A stretch of 40,566 bases of DNA from Actinomycetota bacterium. GTDB lineage: Bacteria; Actinomycetota; Actinomycetes; S36-B12. Positions 1 through 6,774 of this stretch are shown piece after piece. The notes under the pieces were generated by a model. The model worked only from the letters and a program-made list of their open reading frames with translations, was not told the DNA's origin and did no database searches. Each line of letters begins with the position of its first letter. Positions within the stretch are counted from its first letter, which is position 1. The stretch covers positions 1 through 40,566 of the forward strand of contig VGBL01000018.1 in NCBI GenBank assembly GCA_016870515.1. The letters are read 5' to 3'. Position numbers and translations under genes: made by a program.

Positions 1-69
1 GCGGCCGTTGCCATGCACGCGTGGATCCGCCAGCACGTCTTCGAGCAACTCCCCCCTCCCCGCACCTGA
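1..69 (+). CDS. C-terminal end of an unidentified gene cut by the window edge
   Basis: From base 1 the frame is open for 22 codons and ends in TGA at 67-69. The last residues are HVFEQLPPPRT. The tail has the same general character as the end of the DUF559 protein that follows (an amphipathic helix and then a short basic or proline tail), so this could be the end of a related gene, but 22 residues are too few to identify a family. The stop codon lies inside the first bases of the palindrome at 66-122, exactly as the stop of the next gene lies inside the second palindrome. The reading frame is a guess based on that arrangement. Confidence 0.4.
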   Translation, partial: AAVAMHAWIRQHVFEQLPPPRT

Positions 70-122
70 GTTACCTGAATGGTGGGTTAATCGGCCTCTA
101 ACCCACCATTCAGGTAACTCAG
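66..122. repeat. Perfect 24-bp inverted repeat (palindrome copy 1)
   Basis: Bases 66-89 and 99-122 are exact reverse complements, with a 9-base loop at 90-98. The arms begin with CTGAGTTACC and end with GGTAACTCAG, so each end offers a TGA stop to a gene running into it. It sits just after the stop of the fragment at 1-69 and about 70 bases before the DUF559 gene. As RNA it would be a very stable hairpin with no clear U-tract, so it may be a two-way terminator, the boundary of an element, or both. A diverged copy lies at 1244-1298. Confidence 0.9.
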
Positions 123-193
123 ATGGGCGGGGTCTGGGTCGGGCCTGTGGATAGCGGCGGGGGAGATGCGCCGTTCGGGATCACCATGTCGCT

Positions 194-1246
194 ATGTCTC
201 GTTCACCACGTCAGGTCGTCTTCGACTCTGCGGACGACATGTTGCGAACCTTTGGCGCGCTGCCCTTCACGTTAGGGATGGCCTGCGATGCCGGCTTTAG
301 CCGTGAGCAGATACGGACGGCACTGACCCACGGGTTTATTCAGCGGCTCCGTCGCGGACTGTTCATCTGCGGAGCTGCACACCACGACGCCAAGGCGACT
401 GCCCTGCTTCGCGCTCAAGCCGCGCTAACTGCGTTGGGCCCCGTACCCGCGGCAATCACGGGGCGACTCGGCGGAGAACTCCACGGCCTGCCCTTCGTCG
501 TACCTCCCGGTAGGGGCGAAGAGATTGCCGTCTCAGAAGTCATGGTGACCGTCGAGTCAGCGCTGCGGTGTGGCTATCGATGCTCACACGCTGTCGTACG
601 CCGCGTTGACCGCTTGCCTGATGACTTATCGGAGGTTTTGGGGATTCCCGTCACGTCCCTACTTCACTGCGCAATCGACATCGTGCGTATGGGGACACGA
701 GCCAGTCTCCACTCTCGTGCGCGAGCGCTTTCTCTGCCAGAAGCTCTGGTTGTCCTCGATGCTGCCACCTTCCGCCAAGGTGCGCGCACGCCTGACGAGG
801 CACGGAGAATGGTGGCGGAGTTGCGAGGGAGATTTCGCTACGGCACCGGCATTCGTGCGGTGGACGCAGCCATCGACTTCCTCGACCCGCTGGCGGAGAC
901 ACCCCTCGAATCTTGGTCTCGCGGCTACATGATCGTGTACGGCGTACCCGCCCCTCTCACTCAACGAGTGGTCATAGGTGCCAACGGGATCGACTACCGC
1001 GTGGACTTCTGCTGGCCTGAACTCAAGGTAATCGGCGAAGCGGACGGCCTCGGCAAATATGGGGAGACTCCCGAGGAGTTCCGGCGCATGAAGAGCCTCG
1101 AGCTGGAGAGGCAGAGAGCTTTGGAGGCCGCCGGTTGGCTCGTCGTTCGGTGGACCTGGGATGAACTCGCGCGAAACCCGCAAGCGGTGATGCTGCGAAT
1201 TCACGCCGCAATCGAACAGGCGCGTCTACGCCGCCGCGCATCCTAG
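194..1246 (+). CDS. DUF559-type endonuclease-like protein with AbiEi-like N-terminal winged helix
   Basis: The 350-residue product looks like the large actinobacterial family with an AbiEi-type antitoxin-like N-terminal domain (about residues 15-60, a winged-helix pattern) and a C-terminal Vsr/DUF559-like nuclease fold. In the C-terminal part, VDFCWPELKVIGEADG (270-285) carries the acidic positions of the fold (D271, E282, D284), followed by the family-typical RQRALEAAGW and VVRWTWDEL. No partner toxin is adjacent. The gene stands alone between two related palindromes, and its TAG stop is inside the second one. Base 194 gives the longest ATG start; there is no convincing ribosome binding site, and a later ATG at 239 is possible. 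Function is unproven: members are annotated as antitoxin-like or endonuclease-like by fold only. Nucleic acid cleavage or binding is inference. Confidence 0.8.
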   Translation: MSRSPRQVVFDSADDMLRTFGALPFTLGMACDAGFSREQIRTALTHGFIQRLRRGLFICGAAHHDAKATALLRAQAALTALGPVPAAITGRLGGELHGLPFVVPPGRGEEIAVSEVMVTVESALRCGYRCSHAVVRRVDRLPDDLSEVLGIPVTSLLHCAIDIVRMGTRASLHSRARALSLPEALVVLDAATFRQGARTPDEARRMVAELRGRFRYGTGIRAVDAAIDFLDPLAETPLESWSRGYMIVYGVPAPLTQRVVIGANGIDYRVDFCWPELKVIGEADGLGKYGETPEEFRRMKSLELERQRALEAAGWLVVRWTWDELARNPQAVMLRIHAAIEQARLRRRAS

Positions 1247-1298
1247 TTACCTCAATGGTGGGATAACGACCCCTTAAGCCACCGTTCGGGTAACTCAG
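1244..1298. repeat. Imperfect inverted repeat (palindrome copy 2)
   Basis: The outer arms GTTACCTCAATGGTGG (1247-1262) and CCACCGTTCGGGTAAC (1279-1294) pair at 13 of 16 positions. The sequence is clearly related to copy 1 at 66-122, and both copies continue into TAACTCAGATGGG. The left end contains the TAG stop of the DUF559 gene (1244-1246) and the right end contains the reverse-strand TGA stop of the aminotransferase (1295-1297). It therefore sits exactly between two convergent genes and probably terminates both. Confidence 0.85.
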
Positions 1299-2485
1299 AT
1301 GGGGAGGAGGCGGGAGATGGCGGCGACAGCGCGGTCGAGCTCCTCGTCGGTGTTGTAGGCGTGCGGGCTGATGCGCACCAGACCGGTGATGCCGTGCTGC
1401 GCGAAGTCGTGGCGGGCGTAGTCCGGCGTCGAGTGGCTCGTGTTGATGCCTTTCGCGCGCAGGCCGGCGACGATCGCCGCGGGGTCCGGGGCGGAGATGG
1501 TCACGATGCCCGTCTTGATCTCCCCGCGATCGCGCACCCGAACGCCCGGGATCTCCGATAATCGCGCCCGCAACCCTTGCGCGAGTGTGTCGATCCGCGC
1601 GCGCAACTCGTCGATACCGCACTCGAGGGCGTAGTCGATGGCCGCGCCCATGCCCAGCAGGGCCGCGTAGGACTTCTCCCACGACTCGAAACGCCGGGCG
1701 CCGGGCTGGACGGCGAATTCCAGCTCGGACTCCCACGTCGCCCCATGCAGGTCGAGCGGGAACGGCTCCGCCTCGTCGAGGAGGCGCTGCGAGACCACCA
1801 GGAAGCCGGTGCCGCGCGGGCCGCGCAGGAACTTCCGGCCGGTCGCCGACAGCACGTCGCACCCGATGCGACCCATGTCGAGTGGAATCTGGCCGGCCGA
1901 CTGGCACGCGTCGACGATGTACCACGCGGGCGAGCCGTTGATGCGCAGCATGTCGCCGATCCCGACGACATCGTTGAGCAGTCCATTCTGGCTGGGGGCG
2001 TGGGTGATCGCCACGATGCGCACGCGCTCATCGAGCATGGCGCCGAGCGCCTCGACGTCGGTCGTGCCGTCGGCGCCATCGGGAATGAACTCGACTCGGC
2101 CTCCCGTGCGCTGTGCCAGCTGCAGCAGGGGAATGACGTTGGAGGCGTATTCGGCCGCGGACACCAGGAATCGGTCGCCAGGCTCGATGTCTTGGCTGAA
2201 GGCGATGGCCTGCAGACCGCGATCCCATGCTGCCGTGGCCGATTCCACGAGCGCCACGCGCTCGCGCGGTGCATGGACCAACCGCGCGACGGAGTCGTAG
2301 ACGGCCGCCACTCGATCGGCAGCTTCCGCATGCGCCTCGTAGCCGCCGATCTCCTCCTCGCGTCGCACGTGCGCGACCGCGGTGTCGGTGACGACGCGCG
2401 GCGGCAGCGCGGAGCCGGCGTTGTTGAGGTGCGTGACGCTGGCGCAGCCAGGGGTGTCGGCGCGTAGCACCGCGAGGTCAATCAC
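1295..2485 (-). CDS. Class V aminotransferase-fold PLP enzyme (cysteine desulfurase/lyase-like)
   Basis: This is a 396-residue fold-type I PLP enzyme of the class V aminotransferase family. HLNNAGSALPP (19-29) is the usual N-terminal start of the family, VDACQSAGQIPLD (191-203) holds the aspartate that contacts the PLP nitrogen, and SATGRKFLRGPRGTG (213-227) contains the predicted Schiff-base lysine K218. No cysteine is obvious in the loop where true cysteine desulfurases carry their catalytic Cys, so a lyase or epimerase-like role is as likely as sulfur transfer. The substrate cannot be assigned. The GTG start at 2485 is preceded by TAGCAT six bases upstream, the leaderless pattern, although the gene also follows the ferric-reductase-like gene by only nine bases on the same strand. 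Its stop lies in the palindrome at 1244-1298. Confidence 0.87.
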   Translation of the reverse strand: MIDLAVLRADTPGCASVTHLNNAGSALPPRVVTDTAVAHVRREEEIGGYEAHAEAADRVAAVYDSVARLVHAPRERVALVESATAAWDRGLQAIAFSQDIEPGDRFLVSAAEYASNVIPLLQLAQRTGGRVEFIPDGADGTTDVEALGAMLDERVRIVAITHAPSQNGLLNDVVGIGDMLRINGSPAWYIVDACQSAGQIPLDMGRIGCDVLSATGRKFLRGPRGTGFLVVSQRLLDEAEPFPLDLHGATWESELEFAVQPGARRFESWEKSYAALLGMGAAIDYALECGIDELRARIDTLAQGLRARLSEIPGVRVRDRGEIKTGIVTISAPDPAAIVAGLRAKGINTSHSTPDYARHDFAQHGITGLVRISPHAYNTDEELDRAVAAISRLLPI

Positions 2486-2491
2486 GCCGCG

Positions 2492-2497
2492 ATGCTA
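2492..2497 (-). promoter_or_regulatory. Predicted -10 (TAGCAT) of the aminotransferase gene
   Basis: TAGCAT is read on the minus strand, with six bases to the GTG at 2485. The first three bases are also the TAG stop codon (2495-2497) of the upstream ferric-reductase-like gene. Confidence 0.6.
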
Positions 2498-3040
2498 GCG
2501 GTCGGCCGTCACCCGCTCGCGCGGCGTCTGCGCGAGCAGCAACACGACGAACACGGCCGCGCCTGCGACGAGCAGCGCGAGCGACCACAGCGCGAGAGCG
2601 TCGGTGCCGGCGAGGACGTAGTGCGCCGTCGCGAGGGGCCACGCTGCATAGGCGAGTGCGTGCACGCGCAGGAACCACCGGTCACCCCAGCGCTTGCGCA
2701 TCCGCCCGAGCAGCCACGCGGGCACCATGAGCCAGAAGGCCACGGTGCCGAGTGCAACCGCGAAGGGCTTCCACGTCGCGGCCATGGGCACGAGGATCTC
2801 GACGATCGTGAAGGGCTCGTATGTGTCGACGAGCAGCAGCGCCATGTGCACGACGACGAGCAGGAGAGCGATCGTGCCGAGCCAGCGGTGCAGCGACAGC
2901 GCCCGCGAGAAGGGCTTGCCCGCGGCCTTGACCGCGCGCACCGCGAGGCCCCACGCGACGACGCCGGTGAGGGCAAGCCACGCAGCCACTCCGGTCGCGC
3001 GGATGAGCACCCAGGTCCAGGGGATCTCGACTTCAAGCAT
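2495..3040 (-). CDS. Ferric-reductase-like transmembrane protein (MsrQ/FRE-type heme membrane domain)
   Basis: The product is 181 residues with about five hydrophobic helices and resembles the ferric reductase-like transmembrane domain. Histidines placed for b-type heme are visible in two helices: LHRWLGTIALLLVVVH (two His 14 apart) and FLRVHALAYAAWPLATAH (two His 13 apart). It has no FAD/NAD reductase domain, so electrons would pass to or from a partner. The ATG at 3040 overlaps the end of apbE (ATGCTTGA, 8-base overlap), which points to translational coupling. With ApbE next door, the pair suggests a membrane redox chain using a covalently flavinylated protein, but no protein with the ApbE target motif is encoded here. 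A longer start upstream would read through apbE and is unlikely. Confidence 0.8.
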   Translation of the reverse strand: MLEVEIPWTWVLIRATGVAAWLALTGVVAWGLAVRAVKAAGKPFSRALSLHRWLGTIALLLVVVHMALLLVDTYEPFTIVEILVPMAATWKPFAVALGTVAFWLMVPAWLLGRMRKRWGDRWFLRVHALAYAAWPLATAHYVLAGTDALALWSLALLVAGAAVFVVLLLAQTPRERVTADR

Positions 3041-3923
3041 GGGCGGGCTCCAGCAGGCGCGCCGGGCATCCGCGCGCGGCGAGCCAGCTCGCAGCTCCGC
3101 TGCCGCGCATGAGCGCGACGGTCGCCCCTGCCTCTGCGCGCCAGCCGCAGTCCGCGACGACGCTGGCCTGGACGACGTCACTGTCGAGCGGTGATCCCGT
3201 GCGAGGGTCCAGCACGTGATGCCGGCCTGACCACCGCCTGCGCAGTGTCGACGACGTGGCGACCGCGCGCGCCTCGCCGGACAGCGTCACGACGCCGATC
3301 TCCTCGCGCGCGTCGGTGCGGTCATCGCGCAGGGAGATGCACCACGCGCCGGTGTCAGGAGGCGTGCCGTGCGTGACCACGTCGCCACCGATGCTCACGA
3401 GCACCGCGCGTGCACCCGCGTCAGCTATCTCGGTGGTAACGATGTCGCCCGCGAGGCCCTTGCCGATCGCTCCGGGGTCCAGGCCGACGCCGTGCGGCAG
3501 CGCCACCGCCCCCGCGTGCACGCGCACGCCCCCCATGCCCTGTCCGGGCACGCGCTGCCACGACGGTGGCAACGGCGCGGCGGCGACCGACGCGAAGTCC
3601 GCGTCGTAGCCCATCGCCACCATGCCGCCCAGCACCGTCGCGTCCACGTCGCCCTCGCTCCAGGTCCATGCCTGCACTAGCGAGGACACGAGCCGGTGCA
3701 GGTCCTCGCTCACCGGGACGGCGCCGTGACCCGCGCGCGCATGCAGCAGGTTCAACTCGCTGTCCGGTCGGAAGCGTGACCAGCATTGCTCGAGCAACTC
3801 GACGCGGTGCGCCGCCAGCTCGGCGAGTCTCTTGGCCGATGCGGGCGCCCACACGACGACATGCAGGTCACTGCCCATGGCTTGACCACGCACCTCCGCG
3901 CGCTGCATCGTCAACTGCTCCAT
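3033..3923 (-). CDS. apbE: FAD:protein FMN transferase (ApbE family)
   Basis: ApbE moves FMN from FAD to a Thr/Ser of extracytoplasmic flavoproteins. The 296-residue product has family landmarks: AMGSDLHVVVW near the N terminus, WSRFRPDSELNLLHA, GVGLDPGAIGKGLAGDIV (the GKG nucleotide-binding turn), VSIGGDVVTHG, and RHHVLDPRTGSPL followed by VVQASVVAD. It is shorter at the N terminus than exported ApbE and has no signal peptide, so it is probably cytoplasmic. It overlaps the upstream coiled-coil gene by 13 bases if the ATG at 3923 is used; an in-frame ATG at 3908 would remove the overlap. It overlaps the downstream ferric-reductase-like gene by 8 bases. The three genes form a coupled minus-strand operon. 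Confidence 0.92.
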   Translation of the reverse strand: MEQLTMQRAEVRGQAMGSDLHVVVWAPASAKRLAELAAHRVELLEQCWSRFRPDSELNLLHARAGHGAVPVSEDLHRLVSSLVQAWTWSEGDVDATVLGGMVAMGYDADFASVAAAPLPPSWQRVPGQGMGGVRVHAGAVALPHGVGLDPGAIGKGLAGDIVTTEIADAGARAVLVSIGGDVVTHGTPPDTGAWCISLRDDRTDAREEIGVVTLSGEARAVATSSTLRRRWSGRHHVLDPRTGSPLDSDVVQASVVADCGWRAEAGATVALMRGSGAASWLAARGCPARLLEPAHA

Positions 3924-4276
3924 GTCGTCGTGTCGCGATCGAGCGTGCTGGGACCGCTCGTCGCACCCGGAGGCCGCGTCTCCTCGGCGATGCGCTCGAT
4001 CACGCGTACGTCGGCCTCCTCTCCGCGTGCGAGCTCGGCGGCGACGTCGCGCAACTCCTGGCGGTAGGCCTGCAGGCGCGCGGCCTCGCGCGTGAGTTGC
4101 TCGGCGTATGCATCGAGTGCCGCGCGCTCGCCGTCGGGCTCAGCGGGAGGGGCGGCCTCGGACTCCGCGGCACGGATCCCGATGAGCGCGGTGAGCCCCG
4201 CGCTCACCGCTACAGCCAGACCAACGGCGACCCAGCGGTCCATCCGGCGCCGTGCGGCCGGCGTCAGCGGCTTCAT
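3911..4276 (-). CDS. Small membrane-anchored coiled-coil protein, unknown function
   Basis: The 121-residue product has a basic N terminus (MKPLTPAARRRMDR), one hydrophobic segment (about 15-36) and then a long charged helix likely to be a coiled coil (about 50-95), ending in a polar tail. No family is recognised. It is the first gene of the apbE operon, so it may scaffold or anchor the redox module. The tail holds PPGATSG, which faintly recalls an ApbE acceptor site but lacks the FMN-binding domain around it. The ATG at 4276 is chosen because the upstream part of the frame is proline/arginine-rich and overlaps the divergent promoter region; a purine-rich GGAGGGGAGGGGG lies before it. Confidence 0.6.
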   Translation of the reverse strand: MKPLTPAARRRMDRWVAVGLAVAVSAGLTALIGIRAAESEAAPPAEPDGERAALDAYAEQLTREAARLQAYRQELRDVAAELARGEEADVRVIERIAEETRPPGATSGPSTLDRDTTTWSS

Positions 4277-4342
4277 GCGGCCACCCCCTCCCCTCCATCG
4301 TGCGGGGGGTGCGCTCCTTCGGCAAGGGGGAGTCGGCCTACC

Positions 4343-4348
4343 TAGGGT
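4343..4348 (+). promoter_or_regulatory. Predicted -10 (TAGGGT) of the VOC gene
   Basis: TAGGGT lies seven bases before the ATG at 4356, leaving no room for a leader. Confidence 0.55.
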
Positions 4349-4355
4349 GGGGTCC

Positions 4356-4736
4356 ATGGCCGTTGTCTGGTTCGAAATTCCGGTCCTGGACCTTGCCCGG
4401 GCCGTGGAGTTCTACGAGGCGGTGCTGGGGGTGACACTGGAGCGCCGTGTCATCGATGGGCACGAGATGGCCGTCTTCCTCGAGCCCGAGGGTGCCGTCG
4501 GCGCACTGGCCCATGGCGAGAGCTACGTGCCCTCCCTCGACGGATCCCGCGTCTACTTCGCCGTCCCGGATGTCGCGGACACCCTCGGCCGGGCAGTCGC
4601 CGCCGGCGGGCAGGTCCTCTACCCCGTGACGGAGGTGGAACCCGGTGTCCGCGTGGCGGAGTTCGCTGATTGCGAGGGCAATCGCATCGCCATCTCGAGC
4701 GGACCGGATGGCGTCGACGCCCCCGTGATGGCGTAA
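4356..4736 (+). CDS. VOC (glyoxalase/bleomycin-resistance fold) family protein
   Basis: The 126-residue single-domain VOC protein has the two beta-alpha-beta-beta-beta halves: WFEIPVLDLARAVEFYEAVLGV at the start and VYFAVPDVADTLGRAVAAGG in the middle, closing with VAEFADCEGNRIAISS. The glutamate in the last strand (VAEFAD) fits a metal ligand, but the full metal set is not evident. VOC proteins range from lyases and dioxygenases to binding proteins, so no substrate is assigned. The ATG at 4356 is supported by the -10 hexamer seven bases upstream. The nitroreductase-like lipoprotein gene follows after seven bases, probably in the same transcript. Confidence 0.85.
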   Translation: MAVVWFEIPVLDLARAVEFYEAVLGVTLERRVIDGHEMAVFLEPEGAVGALAHGESYVPSLDGSRVYFAVPDVADTLGRAVAAGGQVLYPVTEVEPGVRVAEFADCEGNRIAISSGPDGVDAPVMA

Positions 4737-4743
4737 TGGATTC

Positions 4744-5442
4744 ATGCGCGGTTGGCGGGCGATCACCCTCGGTCTCGCCGCGGCGTTCGTCCTCGGCGCC
4801 TGCACTGGCGCTCCCGAGCAAGCGGCCAGCCCCAGCGCCGAGCGCCCCCCGTGGCCCCATGACGCCGTGCGCTTCCTCGGGTCGGGCGAGGCCCTGGGCG
4901 AGTCTGAGTTGCTTGATGCGATCAGTCGGCGGGGGTCGGTCCGCGATCTCTCACCCGATCCGCTCACCGATGCTGAGATTGCCGCGCTGCTGTGGTCAGC
5001 ACAGGGCGTGTCGACACCGGGTGGTGCGCGCACCGTCCCGTCGGCGGGTGCGCTCTACCCACTCGAGATGTACGTCGTCACGCCCGAGGAGGTCCTGCAC
5101 TACGTGCCCCGCACATCCTCGGTGGAGGTGCGCTACGACGACCGGGCCAAGGAGCTCGTCGCCGATGCGGTGAGCGGCACACCCGCCTCCCGCGCGTACG
5201 CGCTCGTCGTCATCACCGGGGTGCCGGGTCGCATCACCGGGAAGTACGCCGATCGCGGGATCCGCTACATGTGGATGGAGGCCGGTCACGCGGCGCAGAA
5301 CCTGCTGCTCGCGGCCGCAGCCCTCGGTCTGGGTGCGGTCACGATCGGCGCCTTCGATGATGCGGGCATGGCTGACGCACTAGGTCTGTCTGACAGGGAA
5401 GAGCCTCTGTATCTCATCCCCGTGGGACGGCCGCTGACGTAG
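4744..5442 (+). CDS. Nitroreductase-fold (SagB/ThcOx-type) lipoprotein
   Basis: The 232-residue product has a lipoprotein signal (hydrophobic residues 6-18, lipobox LGAC with C20) and a nitroreductase/SagB-like FMN domain from about residue 50. Family marks are RRGSVRDLSPDPLTDAEIAALLWSAQG, the segment PSAGALYPLEMYVV typical of SagB-type oxidases, and MEAGHAAQNLLLAAAALGLGAVTIGAF. SagB-like enzymes oxidise azolines or reduce small molecules with FMN in the cytoplasm; an exported, lipid-anchored version is unusual. There is no twin-arginine motif, so FMN loading outside the membrane is unexplained. The start codon follows the VOC stop by seven bases. The substrate is unknown. Confidence 0.85.
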   Translation: MRGWRAITLGLAAAFVLGACTGAPEQAASPSAERPPWPHDAVRFLGSGEALGESELLDAISRRGSVRDLSPDPLTDAEIAALLWSAQGVSTPGGARTVPSAGALYPLEMYVVTPEEVLHYVPRTSSVEVRYDDRAKELVADAVSGTPASRAYALVVITGVPGRITGKYADRGIRYMWMEAGHAAQNLLLAAAALGLGAVTIGAFDDAGMADALGLSDREEPLYLIPVGRPLT

Positions 5443-5449
5443 CACGACC

Positions 5450-5455
5450 TAGGAT
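5450..5455 (+). promoter_or_regulatory. Predicted -10 (TAGGAT) of the MFS gene
   Basis: TAGGAT is followed by exactly six bases and then the GTG at 5462. Confidence 0.65.
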
Positions 5456-5461
5456 CCGCCG

Positions 5462-6703
5462 GTGAGCGTGCGGACCCTGGCGGGAATGCCTGAGTATCGG
5501 CGCCTATTCGGGTCGCGCCTCATCTCCAATATCGGCAACGGCGTCGCGCCGATCGCTATCGCCTTCGGCGTACTCGCCCTGCCCGACGGCTCGCCCACGG
5601 GCCTGAGCATCGTTCTGGCCGCGCAGGCGATCCCCGTGGTCCTGGTGCTGCCCATCGGCGGCGTCATCGCCGACCGCGTCGGTCGGCCGCGCATGATCAG
5701 CATCTGCGACATGCTCATGGCCGTCGTCATCGGCGCTATCGGCCTGACCTTCATCACCGGCGTGGCCAGTGTGCCGCTGCTGGCGGCGCTGAACGCACTT
5801 GCGGGCGTGCTGGTAGGCCTGTGGTACCCGGCATACCCCGGCCTCGCCGCCGATGTCGTGCCCGACGCGCTGCTGCAGCCCGCGAACGCCTACAACGCGG
5901 TCGCCGGCAACGGCGGCTTCATCGTCGGCACCGCGCTCGGCGGTCTCCTCGTCGCGACGATCGGCTCGGGCTGGGCAATCGTGCTCGACGCGGTGAGCTT
6001 CCTTGTGGCCGGCATCCTCGTCTTCGGTCTGCGTCGATTCTCGCGGCCGCATGACTCTGGCGAGTCGCCTGTGCGGGATCTCATCGACGGATGGCAGAGC
6101 TTCATCCGCTATCGCTGGATCGTCGCGGTGGTGCTTGCCTTCAGTCTCATCGTCATGGTGATGCGCGGTGCCGAGGAGGTGCTCGGTCCCGTGCTGGCCA
6201 ATGAGGTGTACGGCGGCCCGACCGGCTGGTCGGCCGTCCTCGGCGCCATGGCCGTGGGCTTCCTCGTCGGTGCCGTCATCGCCTCGCGCATCAGGGTCGA
6301 GCGTCCCATTGCCTTCGGCATGGCGGTCTGCTTCACGCTCCCCGCGTGGCTTCTCACCCTTGCCCTGGCAGCGCCACTGCCCGTCGTGATGGCGACTGCC
6401 TTCGTTTGGGGCCTGTCGATGGAGATCATGGTGGTGCTGTGGTTCACCGCGCTCCAGCGCAATGTGCCCCCGGAATCCCTGTCCCGCGTCTCGTCGTACG
6501 ACGCCTTCGGCTCGCTGATGTTCGGGCCCATCGGTCTCGCGCTTGCCGGCCCGCTACTGATGTTCATCCCCATCTCGGAGGCCTTCTACATCGCCGCCCT
6601 CGTGGCGGCGGCCGGGATCATCGGGGCCCTGCTTGTGCCGTCCGTCTGGCGCCTGCGCCGTGGCGATGGCCTGCCGGACATGCCCGCGGTGACGACGGAC
6701 TGA
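5462..6703 (+). CDS. MFS transporter (MFS_3 / EntS-like exporter)
   Basis: This 413-residue major facilitator has about 12 hydrophobic helices. It begins with the MFS_3-like ALAGMPEYRRLFGSR-type entry (here RTLAGMPEYRRLFGS) and has PIGGVIADRVGRPRMI in the loop between helices 2 and 3, a conserved MFS motif. MFS_3 members include enterobactin and macrolide exporters; the substrate here is not known. The GTG start is set by the TAGGAT hexamer six bases upstream; no Shine-Dalgarno sequence is present. The gene stands alone between the lipoprotein and aldolase genes, which have their own signals. Confidence 0.88.
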   Translation: MSVRTLAGMPEYRRLFGSRLISNIGNGVAPIAIAFGVLALPDGSPTGLSIVLAAQAIPVVLVLPIGGVIADRVGRPRMISICDMLMAVVIGAIGLTFITGVASVPLLAALNALAGVLVGLWYPAYPGLAADVVPDALLQPANAYNAVAGNGGFIVGTALGGLLVATIGSGWAIVLDAVSFLVAGILVFGLRRFSRPHDSGESPVRDLIDGWQSFIRYRWIVAVVLAFSLIVMVMRGAEEVLGPVLANEVYGGPTGWSAVLGAMAVGFLVGAVIASRIRVERPIAFGMAVCFTLPAWLLTLALAAPLPVVMATAFVWGLSMEIMVVLWFTALQRNVPPESLSRVSSYDAFGSLMFGPIGLALAGPLLMFIPISEAFYIAALVAAAGIIGALLVPSVWRLRRGDGLPDMPAVTTD

Positions 6704-6737
6704 CCGGTGGCCGCTACCACCTGCAAACGCGTGCCGA

Positions 6738-6743
6738 TAGGGT
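6738..6743 (+). promoter_or_regulatory. Predicted -10 (TAGGGT) of the aldolase gene
   Basis: TAGGGT is 31 bases before the ATG at 6775, so this transcript has a short leader. GGGAGAA at 6762-6768 is the likely ribosome binding site. This differs from the neighbouring leaderless genes. Confidence 0.5.
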
Positions 6744-6774
6744 CATACCTGACTTCGGCACGGGAGAACCCCTC

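Noticed and set aside
194-1246. The DUF559 protein as half of a type IV toxin-antitoxin pair
   Set aside because: No AbiEii-like nucleotidyltransferase toxin is adjacent on either side, and the C-terminal nuclease-like domain argues for a stand-alone role.
3911-3960. PPGATSG in the small coiled-coil protein as an ApbE flavinylation site
   Set aside because: The residue before GAT is Gly-preceded Pro rather than Ser/Thr, and the surrounding FMN-binding domain is absent.
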